This document shows positions 37,289 to 45,696 of a stretch of 64,000 bases of DNA, in pieces. How positions within the stretch are numbered: the first letter of the stretch is position 1; each line of letters opens with the position of its first letter. The notes under the pieces were generated by a model. The model worked only from the letters and a program-made list of their open reading frames with translations, was not told the origin of the DNA and searched no databases. The stretch comes from Pseudomonas sp. GM41(2012) (lineage in GTDB: Bacteria > Pseudomonadota > Gammaproteobacteria > Pseudomonadales > Pseudomonadaceae). A program made the position numbers and the translations under genes. The stretch spans positions 1-64,000 of the forward strand of contig NZ_AKJN02000010.1 in assembly GCF_000282315.2 (NCBI RefSeq). The letters are read 5' to 3'.

Positions 37289-38212
37289 TCAATATTCCGT
37301 CACCCCAAAAGCCCTCAAAATCCACCCAGCCTCACCAGGCACCAAAGTGTACTGAACCTGCCGGATTTTCCCCGTCCCGCCCGCATCGGCATCCGTGCTG
37401 TCATAAACCGGGAACCGCTGCACCAACGTATTTTCCACCACGGCAAACTCATCCTCACCCTGGTAGCCCACCGCTGTTTTCGGGTTCTCGCTGACAGGTG
37501 GTAGATAAATCTCGCTAAGCGACTTCTTGCGGTTGGCAGCGTAAGCAATGAGCTCGCCCGGCATCCCGCGCCCCGGTGACCTGATGAATACGTAAATCTC
37601 TGGGGAGCCATTGCGATCAAGGTCGGCGACCTCGGCTCGGACGATGGTGCAGGTGAGGGGGCGTACGATCTCTGAGTTATCGATTTCCAGACCTTGGGGG
37701 GCGATGCGTAGAGTACGATTTCCATCGACCGACACGCTCGTCACGTGAAAGCCAATGCCCTGCAATTCAAGTGTCTGGTCGAACGGCTGGTTGCTGTCCG
37801 TCGCATCACCCGAGCTCAGGCTTAATGAAAGGCTGTAGTTGGCCACTTCATTGCGCCGTGCGGCGTTGCGCATCAGGTATACCTGAACCGTGTATTCGCC
37901 ATCGGCGGGCAATGGTCCCAGAAAGTGATTGCCCATGATCGATCCGTTAAACAACGCATAGTCCGCACCTTTCGCGGTGATGTTGAAGTAGGCAGAGGCG
38001 TTGGAAGACTTGAAGTCCACGGTCATCATTTGGCCGGCCTTCGCGTTCAGACGGTACTGCGCGGTGAGCGGGCCTTTGATAGAACGGGCGAACTTGACGG
38101 TGTCGGCGCCTTTTTTAAAGGTGATCTGATCGACATGAGGGGCGATTTCGGTGGCAGCGTGTACTGGCATAGAAACCATGACGGCCAGGACGGCTGCGAT
38201 CCATATGTTCAT
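37289..38212 (-). CDS. Exported two-domain protein with PliG-like and PliI-like regions
   Basis: This 307-residue protein has a signal peptide (IAAVLAVMVSMPVHA, cut near residue 20). The first half (HVDQITFKKGADTVKFARSIKGPLTAQYRLNAKAGQ onward to VYLMRNAARRNEVANYSLSLSL) resembles the PliG-like g-type lysozyme inhibitor family; the second half (VADLDRNGSPEIYVFIRSPG, NRKKSLSEIYLPPVSE, DEFAVVENTLVQRFPVY, GGTGKIRQVQYTLVPGEAGW) resembles PliI, an inhibitor of invertebrate lysozyme. These identities are from memory and not checked by search. Inhibition of host or competitor lysozyme is a hypothesis. Confidence 0.72.
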   Translation of the reverse strand: MNIWIAAVLAVMVSMPVHAATEIAPHVDQITFKKGADTVKFARSIKGPLTAQYRLNAKAGQMMTVDFKSSNASAYFNITAKGADYALFNGSIMGNHFLGPLPADGEYTVQVYLMRNAARRNEVANYSLSLSLSSGDATDSNQPFDQTLELQGIGFHVTSVSVDGNRTLRIAPQGLEIDNSEIVRPLTCTIVRAEVADLDRNGSPEIYVFIRSPGRGMPGELIAYAANRKKSLSEIYLPPVSENPKTAVGYQGEDEFAVVENTLVQRFPVYDSTDADAGGTGKIRQVQYTLVPGEAGWILRAFGVTEY

Positions 38213-38351
38213 GTTGATCTTCCTGAGTGCGTTGGTTGCTCAAGCGGTTGCAGGTGTTTTTTTGTGGTGGTCTTGCGAGCTTTTTCGCAGGCAGGCCTGC
38301 TTTTGTCGGGGATGGTGATGCTGCCTACGGAAATGACCAAACCCCAGATGC

Positions 38352-38380
38352 AACAAAACCCGCACTTGGCGGGTTTTGTT
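38352..38380. terminator. ssrA terminator (minus strand)
   Basis: AACAAAACCCGC and GCGGGTTTTGTT form a 12-bp stem with a 5-nt loop, 13 nt after the ssrA 3' end on the minus strand, followed by GCATC. The outer AACAAAA-TTTTGTT pair gives a T-rich arm in both directions. Confidence 0.8.
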
Positions 38381-38392
38381 TTGCTTCGTATT

Positions 38393-38786
38393 TGGTGGAG
38401 CCGGGGGGATTTGAACCCCCGTCCGCCAGTACTCCGCTGTCGGTACTACATGCGTAGCCGTGTCTATTAAGTTAACCCTCAGCGACCCGACGGGCAGGGT
38501 GCTTTGGGCGAGTTGTGTAAGTTTTAGCCGCTTCGTCCACAACGTACTGCACGGCGATTCTGTTCTATATGACAATCACTTTGGGTTTACAGACATCCCC
38601 TGATGATTGCTGGACCCGAAGGTACCAGGAGGGAAGGGCTAAGGCTGCTTACGCAGCGAGAGCGTATTCCCCGTAGGTTTCGTCATTGGCAACTATAGAA
38701 AGTTGCAACAGTGGATTTACGAGTTCTGTTACCAACTCGGCATGCACCTAAAGTTTCGCAACCGGCGTCGAATCCTAAACGGCCCC
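38393..38786 (-). ncRNA. ssrA: Transfer-messenger RNA (tmRNA)
   Basis: tmRNA rescues stalled ribosomes with SmpB. The minus strand reads GGGGCCGTTTAGGATTCGAC at the 5' end and, at the 3' end, a tRNA-like arm with GGTTCAAATCCCCC and an encoded CCA. The tag reading frame at 38649-38690 (with stop at 38649-38651) gives ANDETYGEYALAA, with the resume codon GCC; this ends ALAA as expected for proteolysis. The total length of about 394 nt is normal. Nearby ORFs on either strand are chance. smpB lies at 48537-49019 on the same strand. Confidence 0.98.
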
Positions 38787-38828
38787 GAGCCTGTTGCTCT
38801 GTGAATCATGTGAGCAACAAGCCTGCGC

Positions 38829-38858
38829 AGTGTACGCCAACACACGTCAGAAGGCCAA
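38829..38858 (-). promoter_or_regulatory. Probable ssrA promoter (-35 TTGGCC, -10 TACACT)
   Basis: On the minus strand TTGGCC (38858-38853) is followed after 18 nt by TACACT (38834-38829). The start would be about 7 nt later, leaving a roughly 35-nt leader with a hairpin (UUGUUGCUC pairing GAGCAACA) before the mature 5' end. The same arrangement with an identical spacer occurs at 39337-39366. Confidence 0.6.
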
Positions 38859-38894
38859 CCCGAAGGTCGAGTGATCATGGGTTGGGTTCGTTGC

Positions 38895-39146
38895 TCAGTT
38901 TGTCAGCGCCAATGCCTGGATGGCCTCGGTGGCGCATTTCTTGTCGTCCCCGGCGGCTTTTGAAGTTTTGGCGCTGGCCAGCAGTCTTTTGATCTCCGGT
39001 GCGTTGGTGGAGGTCGCTGGTAGCGCATTCACTTTGGCTTCGAGCTCCTGCAGTTTGCTCGTACAAAGGTCGTTGTCCGCTGCAAATACGGGGGAGGCCA
39101 ACATTGCAGCAGACATGACCAAACCAGCGAGTGCGGTACGTTTCAT
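38895..39146 (-). CDS. Small exported protein 1 (paralog of the gene at 39391-39663)
   Basis: The 83-residue product has a signal peptide (MKRTALAGLVMSAAMLASPVFA, cut near residue 22) then a mature region of about 60 residues with DNDLCTSKLQELEAKVNALP and DDKKCATEAIQAL, including two cysteines spaced for a disulfide-like link. A strong AAGGAGATA precedes the ATG. The 5' region (AAGGAGATATCCATG against AAGGAGATACACATG) and the first residues match the gene at 39391-39663, so they arose by duplication. Function unknown; not assigned to a known family by eye. Confidence 0.8.
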   Translation of the reverse strand: MKRTALAGLVMSAAMLASPVFAADNDLCTSKLQELEAKVNALPATSTNAPEIKRLLASAKTSKAAGDDKKCATEAIQALALTN

Positions 39147-39277
39147 GGATATCTCCTTGTACTGATGGTCTCGGTGCTGCCGTATGAGCGGGCGGCTCGG
39201 CCGAGGTCGGAAAATAAGCCACGATTGATGGGGCCTACTTAAAAGACCACGAAGCTGCGCAGGAATTCGGTTTTTTC

Positions 39278-39375
39278 AATCCGAAACAGCCGCAAGCCTG
39301 CTGCTCATTGAATCCTGATGAGCAACAAGCTTGCGCGGTATACGCCAACAAGGCCCAGAAGGCCAACCCGGAGGT
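39278..39375 (-). repeat. Second copy of the ssrA upstream region with a vestigial tmRNA 5' end
   Basis: This segment aligns with 38771-38867 at an offset of 507-508 nt (one single-base indel). It carries a promoter-like -35 TTGGCC at 39366-39361 and -10 TATACC at 39342-39337 with the same 18-nt spacer, a leader hairpin with arms 39335-39318 and 39308-39291 that pairs along 18 bp on minus-strand RNA (two G-U pairs), and, at 39296-39278, about 15 of 19 positions matching the junction with the tmRNA 5' end. The tmRNA body itself is not repeated. Confidence 0.7.
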
Positions 39376-39390
39376 TGGCATTGTGCTGGG

Positions 39391-39663
39391 TTACTTCCCG
39401 CCTTTGTTTGCGTTCTTGATTTGCTGGATAGTTTGTTCGGTCTCGGCGATGCAATCATCTGTCCCTTCCTTGGTGCCTTTTGCCTGATCGGCTTTGGCTT
39501 TCGTGACGCTTTCCATGACCTGATCAGCCATCTCCGTAGGAGTCTGTGCCTTGGCATTTTCGATGGTTTTCAGGTTGACCGAACAGAGGTCGTCAGCGGC
39601 AAACGAGGTGGACGCCATCAGCGAGACAGTAACGAACAGACCTAACAGTACAGAACGTTTCAT
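39391..39663 (-). CDS. Small exported protein 2 (paralog of the gene at 38895-39146)
   Basis: The 90-residue product has a signal peptide (MKRSVLLGLFVTVSLMASTSFA, cut near residue 22) and a mature region with DDLCSVNLKTIENAKAQ and TKEGTDDCIAETEQTIQQI, again with two cysteines near its ends. Signal, cysteine pattern and Shine-Dalgarno region (AAGGAGATACACATG) resemble the gene at 38895-39146. Predominantly helical charged content. Function unknown. Confidence 0.8.
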   Translation of the reverse strand: MKRSVLLGLFVTVSLMASTSFAADDLCSVNLKTIENAKAQTPTEMADQVMESVTKAKADQAKGTKEGTDDCIAETEQTIQQIKNANKGGK

Positions 39664-39728
39664 GTGTATCTCCTTGAACTGAGGGTCCAGGCATCGCTGG
39701 CCATCAGGACGGGCTGCCGAGTTTGGGT

Positions 39729-39752
39729 AAAGCCCGGTAACGTCCGGGCTTA
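39729..39752 (-). terminator. Terminator after the lactate operon
   Basis: AAGCCCGG and CCGGGCTT arms around a six-base loop lie 10 nt after the dld stop on the minus strand and are followed by TTT. This would end the lldP-lutABC-dld transcript. Confidence 0.75.
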
Positions 39753-39761
39753 TTCTGTGGA

Positions 39762-42602
39762 CTATGGCCGCGCATCAGGGTTCTGTTTTTCTTGCATGAC
39801 CCTCGCCTGCGTTACCCGATCCACCAAATAGACTAGCCCGTGGTAATCAATTCCGCCGTGCTGCGTCAGACCGATTTCACACGTGCGGCTGGTCGAAATC
39901 CCCTCGCTACACTGCTGCACCGCATCCTTGAGCGTGCGCAACGAATGTGCGTTCAGTTCCGGCGTAGTAAAACCTTTATCCCCTGCAAAACCGCAGCAGT
40001 GAATGCCTTCGGGAATGACCACGTTTTTGCTGCATTTACGCGCCAGATCAATCAGCGCCTGACTTTCGCCAAGGTGCTGCGTGCTGCAAGTGACGTGCAC
40101 CGCAATCGGCGCTTCCTGCGGCGTGAAATCGAGGCGATCCATCAAATGCGTACGGATGAAACGCACCGGGTCGTACAGGTCCAGGCGCACATCGCCCAAG
40201 TCCTGAACCAGCCGTAACGTACACGGACTGGTGTCGCAGTAGATCGGGTCGAGCCCGCCGCGGCTGGCGTGCAGCAAGGCGCCGATCAGCTCCTGGCGTT
40301 TGTGTTCGGCCTGTTCGGCGTAGCCTTTGGAGGCGAACGGTTGCCCGCAGCAGAGGTTGTCCAGATTGTCCGGGAAGACCACTTGATAACCGGCCTTTTC
40401 CAGCAGCCCACGGGTTTTGTCGTACAGCGACATTTGCTCTTTATCACCCGCCGCCGGGCCCATTGCCCGCGACACACACGCCGCCAGATACACCACTCGA
40501 GGGCGTTCGTCCGACACGGTCGGGCTGAAACGAATGGCTTTTTCCGGTTGCGGCATGGCGTTGGTCCATTGCGGAACCTGACCTTTGGATAAGCGCGTCA
40601 ACGTTGCCGAAAGCTTTGCCAATCGTGGAGCCCCCAACAGCATCCGCGCGCCATTGGCCACGTGCAGGGTGAAACGCGCGCCTTGCAGCGCAGTGGCGAA
40701 ATTACCTTCCAGCCAATTGGCAGTTTTCGTATGAGTTGCCTTACGACTGCGGAGCTTTTTCACCAGCTCGCCGGTGTTTATTCCTACAGGGCAACGTTGC
40801 GCGCAGAGGCCGGTGGCGGCGCAGGTGTCGATGCCTTGGTATTCGTAAGCGGCTTCGAGTTCGGTGGTGTCCACGCCCGCGCGTTTCTTTGCCTGAATGT
40901 CACGCCAGATCACGATGCGCTGGCGCGGGCTCAGGGTCAGGCCTTTCGACGGGCAGACAGGCTCACAGAAACCGCACTCGATGCACTTATCCACAATTTC
41001 ATCGGCGGCCGGCAACGGCTTCAGGTGCTTGAGGTGGATCTGCGGATCCTCGCTGAGCACCACGTCCGGGTTGAGAATGCCGTTGGGGTCGAGCAGACGT
41101 TTAAGCTGCCACATCAACTGGTAGGCATCGCTGCCCCATTCCAGTTCGACAAAGGGCGCCATGTTGCGTCCGGTGCCGTGTTCGGCTTTCAGCGATCCGC
41201 CGAACTCCACCGCTACCAGTTGCGCCACGTCGTCCATGAACGCCTGATAGCGTGCGACTTCTTCCGGGTTGTTGAAGCCTTGGGTGAAGACGAAGTGCAG
41301 ATTGCCTTCCAGCGCGTGTCCGAAAAGGATCGCTTCGTCGTAGTGATGTTTGTCGAACAGCTCGATCAGGCGGTTTACGCCGATAGCCAGTTGTTCAACC
41401 GGGAAGGTCACGTCTTCGATGATCACCGTGGTGCCGGTTTTGCGCACGGCGCCGACGGCGGGGAAGGTGTCCTTGCGGATTGCCCAGAGCCGGGCGTTTT
41501 CCACCGGGTCTTCGGTGAAGTCGACTTGTTTTTCCACAGGAAAAGAAGTCAACGACGCCATGATGTGCGCCAGTTGTTCCTGCAGCAGTGTGGACGATGC
41601 GGCGCGGGATTCGATCAGCAGCGCGCAGGCATTGTTCGACAAATGTTGTACGAAAGCCGGCATGCCGGGTTTGTCCTGTACCGAGCGCAAGCTACGGCGG
41701 TCCAGCAGTTCCACGGCCGACACCGGTTGGCTTTTCAGCACGGTGACGGCGTTGCAGCAGGTTTCCACATCCGGAAACACGATCAGCGCCGAGGCCTTGT
41801 TCGGGTGGTCGATCACCGTGTCGTAAGTCACCGCGCTGATGAAACCGAGGGTGCCTTCGGAGCCCACCAGCAAGTGGCTCAAGATATCCACAGGCTCGTC
41901 GAAATCCACCAGCGCATTGAGTGACAGCCCGGTGGTATTTTTCAGACGATATTTGTGGCGAATTCTCGCCGCCAGTTCGGCATTGGCGCGGGTTTCGCGG
42001 CCCAACGTTGCCAGGCGTTCAAGCAGTGATGCGTGGCTCTCACGAAACGCTGCAACACTCGTTGCATCTTCGGTGTCGAGACGGCTGCCGTCGGCCAGCA
42101 CCAGACGAATGCCAGCCAACGTGTGATAGGTGTTTTGCGCCGTGCCGCAACACATGCCGCTGGCATTGTTGGCGACGATGCCACCGATTTTACAGGCATT
42201 GATCGACGCCGGGTCCGGACCGATTTTGCGCCCGAATGGTGCTAGCCATGCGTTGGCCTGTGCGCCGATCACGCCCGGTTGCAGGCGGATTTGCGTACCT
42301 TGTCCGCGAATCTCTCGACCGTTCCAGTTATCCCCCAGCACGATCAACACCGAGTCGCTGATGGCCTGGCCGGACAGACTGGTGCCGGCGGCGCGGAAGG
42401 TCACCGGAACTTGATCCCGTTGCGCGAGTTTGAGCAGCGCCACGACCTCATCTTCCGACTCGACACGAATCACCAGTTTCGGAATCAGCCGGTAGAAACT
42501 GGCGTCAGTGCCAAAGGCCAACGTCGACAGCGGATCGTCGAAACGTCGCTCCTGGGGAATCAGTTGCTGCGCATCTCGCAGGAAAGCCGCGGGTAGATTC
42601 AT
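39762..42602 (-). CDS. dld: FAD- and Fe-S-binding D-lactate dehydrogenase (Dld-II type)
   Basis: The 946-residue protein joins an FAD-binding oxidase part (VTFRAAGTSLSGQAISDSVL near 70-89; KRLLDPNGILNPDVVL near 495), a ferredoxin pair (CIECGFCEPVCPSKG near 537, CAATGLCAQRCPVGI near 592) and two CCG domains (LDNLCCGQPFASKGY near 750, GIHCCGFAGDKGF near 872). This layout is that of the Dld-II D-lactate dehydrogenase described in Shewanella. D-lactate as substrate is inferred from the lutABC-lldP context. The ATG overlaps the lutC stop (ATGA). Confidence 0.9.
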   Translation of the reverse strand: MNLPAAFLRDAQQLIPQERRFDDPLSTLAFGTDASFYRLIPKLVIRVESEDEVVALLKLAQRDQVPVTFRAAGTSLSGQAISDSVLIVLGDNWNGREIRGQGTQIRLQPGVIGAQANAWLAPFGRKIGPDPASINACKIGGIVANNASGMCCGTAQNTYHTLAGIRLVLADGSRLDTEDATSVAAFRESHASLLERLATLGRETRANAELAARIRHKYRLKNTTGLSLNALVDFDEPVDILSHLLVGSEGTLGFISAVTYDTVIDHPNKASALIVFPDVETCCNAVTVLKSQPVSAVELLDRRSLRSVQDKPGMPAFVQHLSNNACALLIESRAASSTLLQEQLAHIMASLTSFPVEKQVDFTEDPVENARLWAIRKDTFPAVGAVRKTGTTVIIEDVTFPVEQLAIGVNRLIELFDKHHYDEAILFGHALEGNLHFVFTQGFNNPEEVARYQAFMDDVAQLVAVEFGGSLKAEHGTGRNMAPFVELEWGSDAYQLMWQLKRLLDPNGILNPDVVLSEDPQIHLKHLKPLPAADEIVDKCIECGFCEPVCPSKGLTLSPRQRIVIWRDIQAKKRAGVDTTELEAAYEYQGIDTCAATGLCAQRCPVGINTGELVKKLRSRKATHTKTANWLEGNFATALQGARFTLHVANGARMLLGAPRLAKLSATLTRLSKGQVPQWTNAMPQPEKAIRFSPTVSDERPRVVYLAACVSRAMGPAAGDKEQMSLYDKTRGLLEKAGYQVVFPDNLDNLCCGQPFASKGYAEQAEHKRQELIGALLHASRGGLDPIYCDTSPCTLRLVQDLGDVRLDLYDPVRFIRTHLMDRLDFTPQEAPIAVHVTCSTQHLGESQALIDLARKCSKNVVIPEGIHCCGFAGDKGFTTPELNAHSLRTLKDAVQQCSEGISTSRTCEIGLTQHGGIDYHGLVYLVDRVTQARVMQEKQNPDARP

Positions 42603-43270
42603 TGGTCCTCCAGGATCATGACCACGAGGTCTTTCGGACCGTGAGCGCCGTAGGCCAGAACTTGCTCGATGTCAGCAGTTTTTGACGGACCGGACACCAG
42701 TAGGGCGTTGGTCGGCATGCCTTGGGCCCACTCGAATTCCTGCTGCACTTGATAGAAGTTGTCGCGGATTTCACTGGCCTTGAGCAGGGCGAAATGCACG
42801 GGCGGCACCAGGCTCATCAGGCGCGGTTCTTCCCGCGTCGGCCAGAGAATCAGGCTACCTGTGGCGGCGATTGCGCCGAGGGTGCCGGTCAGGCTGGCCG
42901 GCGTGTCGTTGAACAATTCGGTTTTCCACTCTTCAACCGGACGGTCGTAGGATTTCAGCGTTGGCAGATCAGGATTTTTCGCCCAGTGCTGAGTGATGCG
43001 CTGCCCGTGAAGCGTAGTCGGTGCAATCAACAAACTTGGCAACTGACGGTCCCGCAACAACTGAGCAAGCAACGAAGGCCAGCCTTCGCCGGACGTCAGG
43101 TGGATTTCGGTGTGTACCGCTTCCATCAGTTTGCGCAACTGCGGGATGCGTTGCTCGGCGGTGTAGGTGTAGGGCGCTGTCACCAGTTCGACGTCGAACT
43201 CGTCAGGCACCGGTGTGGTGCCTGTCAGACTGCTCCGCAATTTGGCGAGGATATTTTGCTTGGCGCTCAT
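42599..43270 (-). CDS. lutC: LutC, L-lactate utilisation protein
   Basis: LutC is a LUD-domain subunit of the LutABC complex for oxidising L-lactate to pyruvate. The 223-residue protein shows ILAKLRSSLTG at the start, LTGTLGAIAATGSLILWPTREEPRLMSLVPPVHFALL near 128 and GPSKTADIEQVLAYGAHGPKDLVVMIL near the C terminus. It lacks Fe-S motifs, as expected for LutC. The start ATG shares one base with the lutB stop (TGATG) and the stop overlaps dld. Confidence 0.95.
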   Translation of the reverse strand: MSAKQNILAKLRSSLTGTTPVPDEFDVELVTAPYTYTAEQRIPQLRKLMEAVHTEIHLTSGEGWPSLLAQLLRDRQLPSLLIAPTTLHGQRITQHWAKNPDLPTLKSYDRPVEEWKTELFNDTPASLTGTLGAIAATGSLILWPTREEPRLMSLVPPVHFALLKASEIRDNFYQVQQEFEWAQGMPTNALLVSGPSKTADIEQVLAYGAHGPKDLVVMILEDQ

Positions 43271-44724
43271 CAACGATCTCCCTGTTTGGCCAGATGCTCG
43301 CGGGCCATGTCATGCAGTGAGCGGGCAGCGGGTTTCGGTGCGCTGTGGTTTTGCGTCCAGGGACCGACGTTACTGGGTGCCAGTGCTCGCAGGCGAGTGG
43401 CGAAGAAGCCGAACAGTCGATGTAGCGTGGGTGAACTGTTGAGTGTCGCCCAGGCATTCCAGATAAACCGTTCTTTGCGCGAGTACTTGCTGCCCTGGCC
43501 GCGCATCACTTGATGAGGGCTGTCCGGGGCTTTGACGTTCTCTTCCCGTAGGCGACGCAGCAGTGCCGGAATCGGAATTTTTACCGGACAGACTTCACCG
43601 CAGGCGCCACACAGCGATGAGGCACTCGGGTGGTCCGGGACTTTTGCCAGACCGACCATGTGCGGGGTGATGATTTTTCCGATAGGCCCAGGGTAAACCT
43701 CCCCATAGGCGTGGCCGCCAATTCGGGTGTAGACCGGGCAATGATTCATACAGGCGCCGCAACGGATGCAGTTCAGGGTCTGGCGCAATTCACTGTCGGC
43801 GAAGGCCTGGCTGCGACCGTTGTCGAGCAATACCAGGTGCACTTCCTGAGGGCCGTCGAGTTCATGTTCCTTGCGCGGGCCGGAGATCATGTTGACGTAG
43901 GTGGTGATCGGCTGGCCGAGGGCTGAGCGGGTCAACAGTGACAGCAGCGGCACCACGTCGCGCAGGTTTTCCACGACTTTTTCGATGCCGGTGACGGCGA
44001 TGTGCACCGGCGGCACGGTGGTAGTCATGCGCCCGTTGCCTTCGTTTTCTACCAGCAGCAAGGTGCCGGTTTCGGCCACGGCGAAGTTGACGCCGGAGAC
44101 GCCGATGTCCGCTTCGAAGAATTTCTGCCGCAAGACCTTGCGACCGATCTGAATGAGTTGGTCAACGTCCTTGGTGTATTCCACGCCAAGTTTGTCGTGG
44201 AACAAGGACGCGACCTGACCGGCATTCTTGTGGATCGCCGGCATAATAATGTGTGAAGGCTTCTCGTGGTCGAGCTGGACGATGTACTCGCCCATGTCCG
44301 ATTCCAGGCATTCAATGCCCTGTTCAGCGAGGAAGTGATTCATTTCCATCTCTTCGCTGACCATCGATTTGCCCTTGATCACTTGCCGCCCCTCGTGAGC
44401 GCGGATGATCGAGAGGACGATGCCATTGGCTTCGTCCACCGTTTCCGCCCAGTGCACTGTCACACCGTTGCGGGTCAGGTTCTGTTCAAGCTGCTCGAGC
44501 AGGTCGGGCAACTTGGATAAAGCACGGGCACGGACAGCATTGCCCAGCGCTCGCAAATGTTCTCTTTCGTGGGCATCGCTGAAGGACGCTGCCCGTTTTG
44601 TCATCAGCGAATCCATCGCCGTGCGAAAGTTATTTCGCAGCTGCTTGTCATCCAACGCCTTGTGAGCCCGGATGCGAAAATCTTCTTCCACGGCAACCGT
44701 AGGAATAATCGCGGAAGCGTTCAT
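43270..44724 (-). CDS. lutB: LutB, Fe-S L-lactate oxidase subunit
   Basis: LutB has an N-terminal LUD domain and a ferredoxin-type C-terminal half. The 484-residue protein shows VTGIEKVVENLRDVVPLLSLLTRSALGQPITTYVNMISGP near 250 and cysteine motifs CIRCGACMNHCPVYTRIGGHAYGEVYPGPIG near 320 and CGACGEVCPVKIPIP near 371, two 4Fe-4S sites. The ATG at 44724 overlaps the lutA stop as ATGA and has GGAGGTG upstream; the open frame upstream to 44823 is not needed. It is the central gene of lutABC. Confidence 0.96.
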   Translation of the reverse strand: MNASAIIPTVAVEEDFRIRAHKALDDKQLRNNFRTAMDSLMTKRAASFSDAHEREHLRALGNAVRARALSKLPDLLEQLEQNLTRNGVTVHWAETVDEANGIVLSIIRAHEGRQVIKGKSMVSEEMEMNHFLAEQGIECLESDMGEYIVQLDHEKPSHIIMPAIHKNAGQVASLFHDKLGVEYTKDVDQLIQIGRKVLRQKFFEADIGVSGVNFAVAETGTLLLVENEGNGRMTTTVPPVHIAVTGIEKVVENLRDVVPLLSLLTRSALGQPITTYVNMISGPRKEHELDGPQEVHLVLLDNGRSQAFADSELRQTLNCIRCGACMNHCPVYTRIGGHAYGEVYPGPIGKIITPHMVGLAKVPDHPSASSLCGACGEVCPVKIPIPALLRRLREENVKAPDSPHQVMRGQGSKYSRKERFIWNAWATLNSSPTLHRLFGFFATRLRALAPSNVGPWTQNHSAPKPAARSLHDMAREHLAKQGDR

Positions 44725-45545
44725 AGAACACCTCCGGTTCGCTGCCAAAGGAAGCTGGCCAGGTGTTGCCCGCGCAATGCTTCCTTCTGTTTCTCCAGCG
44801 AGCCGTTGATGTTCATCAGACAACCGCAGTCGGCACTCAGTACCTTGTGCGCGCCGGATTCCTTCAACGAGCGGGTCTTGTCAGCCACCATCGCGCCGGA
44901 AATGTCTGGCATACGGACGCTGAAAGTCCCACCGAAGCCACAGCATTCACTTTCATGGCTGTGGTCGACTCGCTCCACGTTACGCAGCTGCGCCAACAAC
45001 TCGCGGCCATGCAAGTGGGTGTTCATCTCACGGCGTGCCGAGCACGACGTGTGCAACGCTACTTTGACTGGCTCGCCACTGTCCTTGAGCTGCACCTTGC
45101 AGACAAACAACAGAAACTCGGCCAGTTCATAAGTCCGGGCAGCCAGCGCCTGAACCTGTTTCAGCGTGTTCGGCTCGTCCTTGAACAAGTCGGCGTAGTG
45201 TTCGCGCAACATCCCGGCACACGATCCCGACGGCACCACCACCGGATAATCCCCGGCAAACAGCGCCAGTTGCGAGCGTGCCACGGTCCTCGCCTGCTCG
45301 GTGTAACCCGAGGTGTAGGCCGGTTGCCCGCAGCAGCTTTGCCCCTGCGGATACTCGACACGAATGCCTTCGCGTTCCAGCAAGTGAATCGCGTCCATCC
45401 CGGCTTCGGGGTAGAACAAATCCACCACGCAGGTTCCGAACAGGTAGACCCGTGACGGTTTCTCGCTGGGGTATTGCCGAGGCTCGGGCAGTGGCGGGGC
45501 GACACGGGTCGCATTCGGCACAGCGTTGTAAAAAAGCTCGCTCAT
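44721..45545 (-). CDS. lutA: LutA, CCG-domain L-lactate oxidase subunit
   Basis: LutA (also called LldE) has two CCG cysteine-rich domains. In this 274-residue protein they show PQGQSCCGQPAYTSGY near 68 and ESECCGFGGTFSV near 201. It begins with SELFYNAVPNATRVAPP from the ATG at 45545, after a GGAGA site; the frame continues upstream to 45608 but the added residues are poorly placed. It starts about 150 nt after the lldP stop, so a weak internal promoter cannot be ruled out. It overlaps lutB by four bases. Confidence 0.95.
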   Translation of the reverse strand: MSELFYNAVPNATRVAPPLPEPRQYPSEKPSRVYLFGTCVVDLFYPEAGMDAIHLLEREGIRVEYPQGQSCCGQPAYTSGYTEQARTVARSQLALFAGDYPVVVPSGSCAGMLREHYADLFKDEPNTLKQVQALAARTYELAEFLLFVCKVQLKDSGEPVKVALHTSCSARREMNTHLHGRELLAQLRNVERVDHSHESECCGFGGTFSVRMPDISGAMVADKTRSLKESGAHKVLSADCGCLMNINGSLEKQKEALRGQHLASFLWQRTGGVL

Positions 45546-45696
45546 CAGGCGTGTCTCCGGGTAGTCCCGGTTATCCGTCTGTTGAGGCTGCTGAATATAG
45601 AGAGGCAAGCTTTCAGCAGCCTTACAGACCGGGTTGTGAATAGCTGACGCCGGAATCGTGGTCCGGCGTCGGTTTTTGCTTTTTATCGTGTAGTAC

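Noticed and set aside
38393..38420. tmRNA 3' end as a genomic-island attachment site
   Set aside because: No second copy of the 3' end, integrase or phage gene was found in the window.
38227..38575. Short frames over the ssrA gene
   Set aside because: They lie inside tmRNA, which is unmistakable by its tag and ends.
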